NCBI GenBank assembly: GCA_017311315.1
Contig: CM029671.1
Span: 24,866,227 to 24,930,226 of the forward strand
DNA length: 64,000 nt
Source: Dendrocalamus latiflorus
Lineage: Eukaryota; Streptophyta; Magnoliopsida; Poales; Poaceae
Direction of reading: 5' to 3'
Of this stretch, positions 31,317-42,350 are shown piece after piece. The translations under genes and the position numbers were made by a program. The notes beneath the pieces were generated by a model. The model saw only the letters and a list, made by a program, of their open reading frames with translations. It made no database searches and was not told the origin of the DNA. The first letter of the stretch is position 1. Each line of letters begins with the position of its first letter.

Positions 31317-33132
31317 GAGCATCTCCAAAAGTGCTCCTAACCAGCCTCCTAAATTTAAATTTAGGTATTTAGAAGAAAAATAGTCCTCCAACAATACCCC
31401 TAAATAAACTCTTATCCTAAATGAGCCCCTAAATCATCCTTCAAAACTCTCAAAAGTAGGAGCACTCCCACCACCCCTAAATTTCTTCGCGGGTAATTTT
31501 TTCTGCTATGCGCGCACTCTTCCCTTTCTCCCGCTACCCTGCGAAGAGATATCTTTTTCTCCGCCGCCCCCGTCCTCCGACGCCGCTCCCGTCGTCCGAG
31601 TCCTCCCACATCGACCGCGCCGCCCCCGTCCTCCGGCGCCGCTCCCACATCGCCCGCGCCTCCCCCGTCCTCCGGCGCCGCTCCCGTCGTCCTGGTCGTC
31701 CCGCATCGCCCGCGCCTCCCCCGTCCTCCCACATCGCTCCCGTCGTCCGACACCGCCCCCGTCGTCATCGTCCTCCCGCATCGCCCGCGCCTCCCCCGTC
31801 CTCCGGCGCCGCTCCCGTCGTCCGACGCCGCCCCCGTCGTCCGGCGCCGCCCCCGTCGTCCTCGTCCTCCCACATCGCCCGCGCCTCCCCTGTCCTCCCG
31901 CATCGCAGAGGTTTGTCCTGTGTTGATGTTTAGGCTAATCTCTGTTGGCAAAAGATTCCTATTATATTATCTGTTGAGTTGATAGCAAAACAATATATCA
32001 TTCACTTGCAGAATGGTTGCTTATTACAAGTTTGCAGGTAGGTTCAAAAGAATGATGCTTTTTAGAATGGTTCTTGCTTATTAGATCTTGTTCACAGTTA
32101 GCACAATCCTGTTAACACGAAGGCGATCGTGCTTAGTACCCTGATCACACGAATATGATCATACAAAGTAATTTGTATCTAGATCCTGACAACTTTGATT
32201 CTAAATTTCTAATGCGTGCCTTGGAGGCGTTAACCGCCGTGGTTAGAAGCTGTAGTCAGCGCTAACTGCACTGGTAAGCCTTTGATTCTTTAGAGGGGAA
32301 AAAGCACAAATTGGTTTGTTTACTAGGTTCTAATCGTTGAGGAATTCTCGCTGGTGAGTACAGTTCCAACGATTTTTTCTATACAATAGAGATGGATACA
32401 CATGTTTGTATACACAGGCACTACACCTGAAATTTCCTGTTGTACTCTAGTATATGTTCTCTTCAAAGGGCAGGCACTACCAAACAAGAAATTTCTGCAC
32501 TTTTGTTGCAAAAGATGAAAAAGACATGTTTAGTCTGAAAGTAGGACTGCACTCAAATTTAACTTCGTATGCATAGGAGTACAAACAGTTCACTTTTCCT
32601 CCGTTTTATAATCCTGAACTTGTCTTTATGCTCAAATTATCTTGCTTGTCAGTATGAACTGCTACACATTATGCATGCACTTTTTCAGTCAGTATCTTGC
32701 TTGTCAGTATGAACTGCTACACATTGTTAAACTGTAAACAGTGATTTTTTTGTCACATCGACTAGAATTGAGTAAGAAAGAAAACGGTTAGAATTGGGTA
32801 TCGAGATGACACTCTGAAACTCTCTGAACAATCACGTAGTCAGGTGGTTGTTTCGGCTGTATGGCTCTGTTAAACTTGCTTGGTTCCCCCTGTAAACAAT
32901 GGCCCAGTCAGGTGGTTAGAATTGTTAAACTTGCTTGTCACGTTGTATTACCTAAGAATTCTGTTACCTGCAAGTGGGCCAAATTGATGACATGGCAAGT
33001 TCAAAATTTTAGGAGCTGGAGATATAGGGGAACTGCTGTTGGAGATCAATATTTTAGGGAGAGTTGGAGTTTAGGATTGCTCCTATTTAAGACTATAGGG
33101 GATCAATTATAGGAGCACTCTTGGAGATGCTC
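31317..33132. mobile_element. TAA-flanked non-autonomous element, 1.8 kb, with GC-rich cargo
   Basis: Ends are GAGCATCTCCAAAAGTGCTCCT and, from the other side, GAGCATCTCCAAGAGTGCTCCT, a near-perfect 22-bp inverted repeat, with TAA on both sides (31314-31316 and 33133-33135). This is the pattern of PIF/Harbinger-type elements. No transposase. The left part (31555-31910) is a GC-rich repeat of CCGTCGTCC/GGCGCCGCTCC words with a splice-donor-like end near 31910. The rest is AT-rich with a direct repeat of about 45 bp at 32644-32672 and 32693-32725. Confidence 0.75.
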
Positions 33133-33544
33133 TAAACATACCTCATATCTGCGTCCACGTTTGCCTTAATTTGGCCCAACTCATGCCCAAATGACTGATC
33201 TCTACCCCTCTATAATACACCAAAATTTTCTTTACTAAATCCACCCCCCTCAACCACCCCTACAGTCATGCCTAATCTAAGTCCACCCAGATTTGTGTAC
33301 CAAAGTAATCCAACTTCATACAAATGAATGGCCTGGATCTCTCCTCAAACCTTCTTCTCTTACTCATTGAAGATCCTAAGGCCGAAATCATCCGGATCAT
33401 GCACATCATTGAATCCGGTGCTGGTGAGGCTCACCGGTTGGTTCACTTCGAATATTCCGCATCCCACAAACCACACGCGCCGCCCAGATCAAACACGCTA
33501 GGGTTTGTTCTCCCCTCCTCTCAATCTCCTCGCCGCCAACGCCA

Positions 33545-34432
33545 ATGGGGCAGGGCTGGCGCTCTAGGGCGCGGCGCGACCCGGACCTGGACGACGACGC
33601 CTCTCCTCTACGGCGCCGGGCCCCCCTCAGCGACGAGGACGAGGAGGTGGGCAACGAGGACCTCAGCCTCAAGATCGTCGCGCGGGCGCGGCGGCGCGAG
33701 GCGGCGGGCGGCCGACCTGCTGTCCCTGTCCTCCAGCGAGGAGGTCGACGAGGACGCCGTGGTGGAGCTCGGCGAGGCGGACACCAGGAGGAAGCAGAAG
33801 AAGAATCGGCGCAAGGCGAAGAAGAAGCAGCGGAAGGAGGCGCCGGACGCGGCAGCCGCCGCCGAGAAGGAGGAGGTACGTGTGGGCCTCCGCCCCCACC
33901 GCCGACCTCGCTTCCTACCTCCACAAGCTCCAACCCCGCCTCCTCAAGCTCCTCCGCAGCAATGCCTTCAAGGCAAAGCCCGCGCTCATCACTCTTATCG
34001 GCGAATCTGCGGCCGTGGCGGGCGCCGCCGAAGTCACCGCCTCTGTCCCGTGCCTCCACGACGCAATCGCCAGCGACGACTGGGCGGCGAGGAAGGTCGC
34101 GGCCGAGGCTCTTGCCGCATTGGCCTTAGAACACAAGGATCTTATTTCGACCTACAAATCTTCTTGCGTTGCCTTCTTCGAGGCCAGGAGGTTCGACAAG
34201 GTTGGTCTTTAATTTGGTTCGAATGCTGGCGAGATGACATCCTTTTCTGGATCTGAGTGTGGGTACTGAGATTTTCGGCGTCCTTGTTCGGCAATGCAAG
34301 TCAAGATTGTGCGGGAGTCAATGAACATGATGATTGAGGCATGGAAGGAGATCCCAGACGTTGAAGAGGATGAGTGCTCCTCTGGTGCGCCGCCGGTGTC
34401 GCAGTCACAACGGCGATCTTCTCTTGCAGGTG
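33545..34432 (+). pseudogene. Chimeric fragment: acidic/basic unknown protein joined to a TORTIFOLIA1-like piece
   Basis: First part (33545-33873): MGQGWRSRARRD with acidic DEDEEVGNEDLSLK, a frame break near 33708, then DLLSLSSSEEVDEDAVVELG and a lysine-rich RRKQKKNRRKAKKKQRKE. The source was not recognised, and it ends at an exon-like GAG|GTACGT. Second part (about 33893-34200): ASYLHKLQPRLLKLLRSNAF, AIASDDWAARKVAAEALAAL, FFEARRFDK, and after an intron VKIVRESMNMMIEAWKEIP (34305-34355), matching plant TOR1/SPIRAL2-like HEAT-repeat microtubule-associated proteins. The DWAARKAAAEAL motif is diagnostic. The N-terminal half of TOR1 and everything after RRSSLAG are missing. The junction of two unrelated fragments suggests transposon-mediated shuffling. 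I found no flanking element ends. Confidence 0.72.
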
Positions 34433-34439
34433 ACACGCT

Positions 34440-35206
34440 AATATGCAAGGGATAGCCCTAATTCCATCTCACACAGATCTCCACCTTCCAATTTCATGTG
34501 CTCTCTTTCTTCCCATCTATTCTTCTTCCTCTCCAATCTCTCTATCTCAACCTCTCTCTCCCCTCTCTCTCCTATTGAGGGCCGGCCGAGGCCTTAGTCG
34601 GCGCGAGGCCGGTCGGACGTGCGGCGCGATGGGCAGCGCGTGCGTGGCGACAGCCGTGAGACGCAGAGGAGGTGGTGACCGTGGCGGCGATGCGAGCAGC
34701 ATGACACGGTGGCCGGCGCGGCACGCGTGCATGGCGCGTGGCGGTAGCCATGGTGGCGATGGCCGGTGGCGGCGGTGCACAGGCGACGGCCAACGGCGGT
34801 GGCCGGTCATTACGCAGATCCGTCATGGTTCGGCTGTCTAGGAACATGGCTGAACCACGTATTTGTGCGGGTTTTTGGCTAGCCGTGTAGCAGAACGAGC
34901 GTTCGGTCGGTTGAACAGCGATTGCGATTCACACGGCAAAAGCTTAGCGAACGCGAATATTTTTTCCAGCCGAATGCACTTCCGTCCGTCCTTCCATAAG
35001 GTTGTCGCAACCCTGATCTAATTCGTTCCTGTTCTACCTTGTAGGTTCGCACGTGGCCATGGAGGGGGCATTCGGGCAGTTGTGTAACTTTGATCCTACG
35101 AGTAGCGTGTCCGCCAAGCGTGCTCAAGGCAAGTACCTCGCGGTCGTAACCTCCCCGTTTCGTATATCACATGTTCCATGATTAACTGCCGCCACTACCT
35201 TTGAGC
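34440..35206. other. Gene-less stretch with GC-rich exon-like pieces
   Basis: The 34570-34840 segment is GC-rich with a frame of low-complexity R/G/A composition. An exon-like piece at 35043-35129 follows a TTGTAG acceptor (35038-35043) and reads AMEGAFGQLCNFDPTSSVSA, of unknown source. These may belong to the same shuffled region as the TOR1-like chimera. Confidence 0.35.
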
Positions 35207-35211
35207 ACAAT

Positions 35212-38200
35212 TGTAACATCCTGAAAATTTTGAAATTGAAAATATGAGTCTCTTGAATTATTTTTGCAATATATTCTTTTGGAATTTGGATTTTATGGTG
35301 TTTTCCTGAAATTGGATGAGATTTCAAATTTTTAAGAATTCATAAAATACAAAGACAAACAATAGTAATTCTAAAAAGGGGAATATGCAAATAATAGAAA
35401 ACTAAAATTTTAAATACGAATCTGAAAAGATGATCCAGTATAAGGAGGGAAAAATCTGAGCTAAAAAATATAAAACTTCATAATGGAATAAATAGCAATA
35501 AAAGTAGAGGAATAAAATGCAAACACATATAACCTAAATGATAATAATAATAATAATAATAATAATAAACACTCTCGTTTAATAGTGGGAAATTTAAAGC
35601 GTGAATTCTAATGCCATCCAAAAGTCAGTAAAATGCTAATGCAGATTAAAGAGTTCAAAATCAAAAATCCGAAGTTCAGAAAATAGAAAATCCAAATTCA
35701 AGGATCAAATCTCAGCCACTACAAAAGCTTCTCATTTTCCGTTCTTTATTTTCTCTCATTTACAAGTGGGCCCCAATCCTTTCTTTCTCTCCCCTCTTCA
35801 TTACTTTTCTTTTACTGCCGTCGGGCCCCACTCCCAGTACTCCTCTCCTTTTTCCTCTCTTCCTCCCCGAGACCCTGCTCCTCTCTGTCTTCTTCTCCGT
35901 GCGCCCGGGTCCCCCTCCCCGATCTTCTCTCGCTCGGTCAAAAGCCGCCCCCGTCGCACCCGCGTTCAGCGCACGCCTGCCGCCGCCCTACCTCCCTCTG
36001 CGCCGACCCGCCCCCGTCGCCCTCTCTGCGCCCCACGTCGCGCCGCCTGCTCCGTGTGCCAAGCCCCGCGCCCACGCCGTGGCCGTCGCGCGAATCCCGG
36101 CCAACTGCCGCCCGGTCCCCCGCCAAGTCCACCGCCTATAAAGCCGGCGCAGCTCCCCGTTCGCACCGCCCTTCCCCACACATCATCCCCTCTCGCAGAA
36201 TCGAAGCCCCGCGCCCAAGCTCACCGGAATTTCCTAAATTCCGCCACCGCCATAGCGCCGCAATTTCCATCGCCGCCACCTCCTTGATCAATTTCGCTCC
36301 GATTCCTTGCGGTGGGAGAGGCTCCCCGGCGCCCCGAACCTCCTCCAATCGCCGACCAACGCCCTCCGCCGCCCGTGCTCCTCCTCCACGGCGACCTCCT
36401 TCGCGCCGCCCCCGTGCACGTCGTCGGCCAACCTCGGCGCCCCTCCGACTCGACCAACCACATGGTAAGGTCACCAGCACCCTCCTCTAGCTCACACCAC
36501 TCGGGCCCCTTTCTTTTTCCCCTCCGGCCGCCGTCGCCATTGACAACCTCCCCCGCCGTCCGCCCTTCACCGTCGTAGGCCCACCACCGAGCCCCCCAAC
36601 CGGAGCCACCACCCCCATTGGTGTCCCTGCATCGGGAAGGTTCCATTTTAGCGGTCTCCGGCGTCTCCCCGGCCGCTCCCCGCCTCCTCTATTTTGGCCA
36701 GTAGTTTCCCTGAGAGTCTTCAGCTCCATCGCTATATGCATTTACTTTTCCCTTAGAGACTCAAGAAAAACCGATCGGTCCACTGGCTAGCCCGGCTGTG
36801 CGTTGCCCCCTTGCCCTCCAGTCCCGAGTTCGATCCCGAACCACACCCAATTTTCAGTCCCTTTCATCTTTGATTTTTCCTCCACCCCTTTTAACTAGGA
36901 AAATTAAGAGGAGATTTAGGAACAATTTAGGGAATGCAGAAAATTTAACGAGGATGTAAAATTGGGTACCCAGCATTTAATAACTGATTATTCACTACAT
37001 GAATAGCTAAATAGTTTAAATAGCTGAATGAGGATTAACTACCAATTAAAGGTATGAATAAAGTACAGTTTAGCTTAAAAACCTAAAGTTAATAACAATT
37101 CAAATTTAAAAATACATCCAAGGAAAGTATAAAATTTATTAGAATATATATGAGCTTAATAAATGCCTAATCATGGATTAGTATTATCATGTATGTATGA
37201 TTAGTATGTCTTTAGCACCTATTTTAAATCTAATCTTAAATTAAAGAGCTTATGTATGGTTTAAATTCGGATTAGTTGTCATGATAAGTAATTAGTGTGA
37301 CTTTAATATTTAAATTGTAAATCTAATTATCTAATAAAGGCATTAATGAGGAAGAGGTGACTTTGGATAAAATGCTCATATCTAATAAAGATGACTCCTA
37401 ATTAATATGTAAGCATTTATGCCCAATACTAATCATACCACCATTAAACAAACCTTAGTGACATATTTTAAACATAATAGCCCTAGGTCATCAAGATTCA
37501 AAATAATTTCACAGACACGCAAATTTTCTAAATTGCACGTGTAACCAATAACACGAGCAATTAGGGCCGCATAAAATGATACATATCAAATTATTAGTAA
37601 TATGAATTAATTCGATAAGCTAAGAATTGTATACAACGCATATAGCATAAACCCTGAATATGGGCGCTCGATAAAATAATACCCGGCAACCCGTACACCA
37701 ATTTATAGGTCCAACCTAACTCATGGAACTTCCTTGATAAATACAAAAATAATAAAAGAGATTATAAATAAAAAGAGCAAGTCATCGTATTCTACCACCG
37801 CCCTTGTCTCAAATCACACGAATCACCCAGTAACTCATAATAAAACTAAATTGAGTTTATTCGGATTTATTTGGATCTTTTGAGTTACTTGTTTTTATTT
37901 GGATTCAGTTGTTTATCACGTAATTAGAAACTGGAGTCCTGAAGGTTCCGCAAATCAAGCGTGGTCAGAGCAAAGTGAAGACAAAGAATAAAAGCTCCAG
38001 AGAAAGCATCGTGTGAGCTCAAGTCCGCGGTAAACCACGCCAGGCGAGTCAATACTTTGATCATGTTGAACCTACATTTTTTGCAAATTACTTTATTTTA
38101 AATTAACAAAATGCATGCTGTTATTTTTATGCAAATACATGTTAAACTTGATATTCTAGTTAAATGCCAATGTTTACCTTGAATAATATTACGCCCCCTT

Positions 38201-39719
38201 TGGAATGATTGAATGTGTAAACCTTGTCGCCCTAGCAAAAATATAATACTAATATTTCGAAAATAAGTCCCTAATGATATGCTATGCTTAGTGTTGCATT
38301 AATACTCAGGGGGCGCTGAAATGCCCCATACATCATGATCGCTTTTTTTTATGATAAGAAAATGGTTTGGGCAGTCATGGTGGGAATGACTGGTATATTT
38401 GACATGACTATTTTATACCCTCAAAATCCCCAACTTGCTTAAATATTTGGGCGGATTGGTTGGATGGTGTGAGTGTGGTGCAGTGGATGCACAAAATGGG
38501 TTAGTGATAGACCGCCCAGATACCACTAAGGACTGAATCTTGTCATGACCTCCCGGGTAAAACAGTACAACCACAAGTCTGTAAATTACAACTTGGCTAA
38601 GTAAATTTATCGAAACTCCGGACTCATCTCACTGGTAGGGGGGTGAAGGGGCTACGCTATGGCAAGGGGGCCTGAAGGGACACCAGTGGAGGGTGAAGTT
38701 TCCCAGCTGTCCTACGTTGCGGAGAGGTAGAAGTCCGGCTGCGTAGTGGCTGGGGGAAACATCCCGCGCACAGATGGGACCCACCGCAAGTGGGCAGTTT
38801 CCCATAAAAGTGAGATGACAAAAGGGTCTAGATACTTTGAAAAGCCACTGTGATGGTCTGCTCCACCACACGTCTAAGGAATCGTGTGGGGCAAAGAGTT
38901 GATTATCTCTTGTGGTGAAAGTGTACAAACTCTGCAGAGTCAAAACTATTCGAATAGCCGTGCCCACGGTCAAGGGCGGACATGGGAACTTAACCAGATA
39001 TAGTTCTGTTTTAAAATATTGAAAAGCTGGGAATGGAAAAGTGGAAGGGCGATGGACTGCCCTGATTTGGAATTGTCCTGGGTGTCGTCCCAGTGGTAAG
39101 TTAAGCGGCTATAACGCTGAAGAATTGCTATATGGTGCAGATGCCATGTAACGGTGGATGGAATCTGAATCACTATTAATATTGCATGTAATCACAACAT
39201 ATACTTGTGTTCAAAATGCTAGGTCTTAAGGATTTTTATATAATTGTAGTCAAAAGCATTCTTTGCAAAACAAAATAACCCGAGCCTCTCCTTTGTTAAG
39301 CTATGCATACTATTTATTTGCATTCTATGTATTGGTTCGCTGAGCACGGGGTCGGAGTGCTCACGCTCGCTTTTGCGGCAAAATTCAGAATCAGGAGTCA
39401 AATCACCTCGCCTCCGCAACAAGAGTGGACAAGCTGGCAGATAAGATGAAGATGAAGATGTCAAGGGCTAGGTTGCGAACCTCCAGTTGGCTGCCTGTGG
39501 GCATGTCCTGAAGGTCCCACCTGTGTGCTTCGTTCTTCCGCTGCTGCAATTTAATGATTTCGGCCTCATCGGCCCATGTGTAAGTTTGCTATTATATTTA
39601 CGTTTCCGCATGATATGTACTTTGATATTCAGAACTGTAACTGTGTGCACTATCTACTGATCCAGGGAATAGTGCAATTAAACACAGTAGATTCCGGATT
39701 GTAAAATCTAGGTCTGACA
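35212..39719 (+). mobile_element. Solo LTR, 4508 bp, probably Ty3-gypsy
   Basis: It begins TGTAACATCC and ends GGTCTGACA (TG...CA), with a perfect 5-bp target duplication ACAAT at 35207-35211 and 39720-39724. No primer site, polypurine tract or polyprotein reading lies inside, so this is one LTR left after recombination. A promoter-like block sits in the first third: a C/T-rich stretch, a TATAAAG box at 36137-36143 in a GC-rich setting, then proline/arginine-coding GC-rich sequence typical of large grass gypsy LTRs. The long frames at 35766-36646 belong to this block and are not genes. An (ATA)n run lies at 35540-35570. Strand is inferred from the TATA box. Confidence 0.82.
36137..36143 (+). 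promoter_or_regulatory. LTR TATA box
   Basis: TATAAAG within CCGCC...CCGGCG surroundings inside the solo LTR, placed after a pyrimidine-rich block. It is the probable original start of retrotransposon transcription and could still drive read-through. Confidence 0.5.
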
Positions 39720-39724
39720 ACAAT

Positions 39725-41424
39725 TATAACATTATAATGCTTACCTGGCCATTATAACATCACTAAAGTTTACCTGGTCATTATCATAACAGTAAAACTT
39801 ACCTGGTCATTATCATAATATTAAAGTTTACTTGGTCATTATCATATTACTAAAACTTATCTAGACATTATCATATCACTAAAGATTACCTGATTATTAT
39901 CATATCACTAAAACTTATCTGGTTATTATCATATTACTAATGCTTACCTGGTTATTACCATATTACTAATGCATGCTTGGTTATTATCATACTTTTAATG
40001 TTTGCCTGGTTACAGACTTCTAATACTATATTCATACCATGATGTTCTAGGTTATGTTGTTTCACATGCTTTTAGCTTTACTAGAATGCTTAGTTAATAA
40101 TATTATGTAATTCATGCTTTTAATTAGTGTTTTATAATTTATGCTTAAATCATTAATGAGGATAGCATATGAACATGTTTCAAATTTAGGTTTAAACTAC
40201 TAGTAATCTTTTAATATTATGGCTGCTATGTTTATTCTTCCTGATATCATGATCTTTTATTTGTATGATTTCATATGTGAGTCATGAATGACATTTATGC
40301 AATAACTGTTAATCTGACTAATAATCACTCACCACATAATAAAGCTTGGATGGTTGTCCACCTTTGTATGAGTTATGTTATAATACTTCTTTTGAAATAA
40401 TTCTTATACCACTATCATCATATTATCATTCCACATTGCCCTCGTATCGGGAATTATGTTTCTACATTTCTAATCTTAACGAACCCTTTCACTTATCATA
40501 ACCTTATCTTAGCCTTTTCTTAGTCCCCTTAAATTCATACCATATAACATGTTAGCAATATAACAGTTATCTGTCCTGGGATTATCCACATATATGAGAG
40601 ATTTCCACCTACTTGGTAACGTACAGGGGCAGTACACTTTCGTTACTCAAAAATTACACCCTGTCTGTGGTTATACATTCGAGGACAGTGTTGTGCCTAA
40701 CTACTCTTGTATAATCAGGTATATGGAAAGTAATTGCTAGTGTCATTACCATAACTTGCTAAATAACAATTATCTTTGATTCCACTGTTTCTGTTGTCTC
40801 GTTACTTGGGATATTACACCCCGTCTGCGGTTGTACAGTCAAGGACAGTGTTGTGCCTAACTACCATCGTATAATTGGGTATGTGGGAAGTAATCATCGG
40901 TGTCATTGCCATAACTTGTATATAACAAATATCCTTATTTTCATTATTCCTGTTACCCCTATCTCTAATTCTTATAAGTGTTTTTCGTAATCTAGTTTCA
41001 TTGCACTTAACCTATGTCAATTACTTGCTTGCATTGCTTATCCTTTACACACCTTATTTGCAATCGTTGTTGGGTATTTGTTGATATTTCTAATCTCACG
41101 CTTGCTCTTTCCATTCTCAGGTGAAATGCCAGTCGATTGATAGCAACATACATAGATGAGAGCACTCAAGTTTTTAGCACCATGACTTGACACTGTTTAT
41201 ATTTTCTTATTCACTCTTTCTTTGATTAGAAGTAAATCGGTCTTATATTTCAATTATTTATTTCATCTTCCACTTGTTCTCTAATAAAATACTATTAAAT
41301 TTTTTAATTTTTTTTCTAATTTCTATTATTACTCTTATTTATTTTTCACTTTAATGATGTCTGTTTATACTAATATCTCATATATTTGCTATAGCCCCAA
41401 ATCCAAGGAGAAAACAACCCCTCT
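39725..41424. other. AT-rich repeat region, no gene
   Basis: It holds a degenerate tandem array (39730-40010) and a two-copy block of about 145 bp (near 40665-40810 and 40813-40945, sharing ATTACACCC, GTCTG, GGACAGTGTTGTGCCTAACT and GTCATT-CCATAACTTG). It may be the remains of an older element into which the solo LTR inserted. Confidence 0.55.
39730..40010. repeat. Degenerate tandem repeat, about 31-bp unit, about 9 copies
   Basis: Successive copies of a CTTACCTGGTCATTATCAT-A-TACTAAAA type unit, drifting from CTGGTCATTATCATA to CTGGTTATTATCATA along the array. No protein or hairpin is suggested. Confidence 0.85.
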
Positions 41425-41432
41425 CTTCTCTC

Positions 41433-42130
41433 TAGAGATGGCAATGGGTACCCGAAACCCGATACCCGGTGGGTTTTTACTCTATTAGGGCATGGGTCTG
41501 GGTCAATTTTCTAACCCATGGGTCTCTTAATGGGCAAAAGGCCCAACCCATTGGGTCTGCCGGGTTCAGGTACGTTCCTATAATACCCAAACCCGTAAAC
41601 CCATGGGTAATATAAACCCGATCTATAGGAGTTATAAACTCAAGCTCCTAGCCTCCCAGGCAAACCAGCGGTGGCTCATCTGGCGCTCCGCGCTCGATCT
41701 CCGGCAGTCTCCAGCTCACCCTCCTGTCCTGCAGCTCCCGCTCCTGCTCCTGCCACTCGCCGCACGCTCGTCCTCCCGCACGCTGTCGCCTCGCCTTCCA
41801 GTTTAGCCCGCCGCCCTCACAGCGACAGCCCGCCGCCCCCACGCCGCAGCCAACGCGCATCGCAGAAGTAGGCCCTTGGCCATGGCGCTGCCCTCTGGCT
41901 TCAACGAAGATGGCCGGTGAACTTCTTTCTCCTCTCCATTAACCATTGTTGCAACTCGCATTACTGAACCAATGGGCGACCCGTGGGTACCCGTTAACCC
42001 AGTGAGCATGGGTCTGGGCAAAAATCTGCACCCATCACGGACATGAGTTTTTTAGCAGGCACGTCCAACTTTCATGGGTATGAGTTTGAGATAGCAAAAC
42101 CCAGCAGGCTTGTGCCCGTTGCTATCTCTA
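41433..42130. mobile_element. hAT-type non-autonomous element, 698 bp, with gene-like cargo
   Basis: Perfect 8-bp target duplication CTTCTCTC (41425-41432 and 42131-42138). Inverted ends TAGAGATGGCAATGGGTACC and TAGAGATAGCAACGGGCACA. Subterminal regions are full of ACCCATGGGT/AACCCGT words. The core (41650-41930) is different: GC-rich, with a codon-like composition resembling a gene 5' end. It sits about 220 bp upstream of the cyclin start codon, so it lies in that gene's promoter or leader. Confidence 0.88.
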
Positions 42131-42350
42131 CTTCTCTCCCATATTTTCTTTCCCTTTGCCATTTTCAAGACACTCGCCAGAGAGAGAGAGTGTGTGTGTC
42201 TTCTCTCTTTATCTCGCCTCCCTAGGGCCTAGGCCACAGCCGACGAAAAGAGTAGCAACCTTTAGGCCCCAAGAAGGCGATTTTTGTGCCAAACACTTCT
42301 AAAGTAGGAGCAGGAGGAGGAAGAGGCCACCGTTTCTTTGCGATCTTGAG

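Noticed and set aside
31412..31951. 179-codon minus-strand frame rich in G and R
   Set aside because: It is the reverse of the GC-rich repeat in the TAA-flanked element.
35766..36646. Proline/arginine-rich frames
   Set aside because: They lie in the promoter/leader block of the solo LTR and are open only because of GC content.
39725..40945. Tandem arrays considered as a CRISPR-like array
   Set aside because: Units are contiguous and degenerate, without regular unique spacers, and the genome is plant nuclear.
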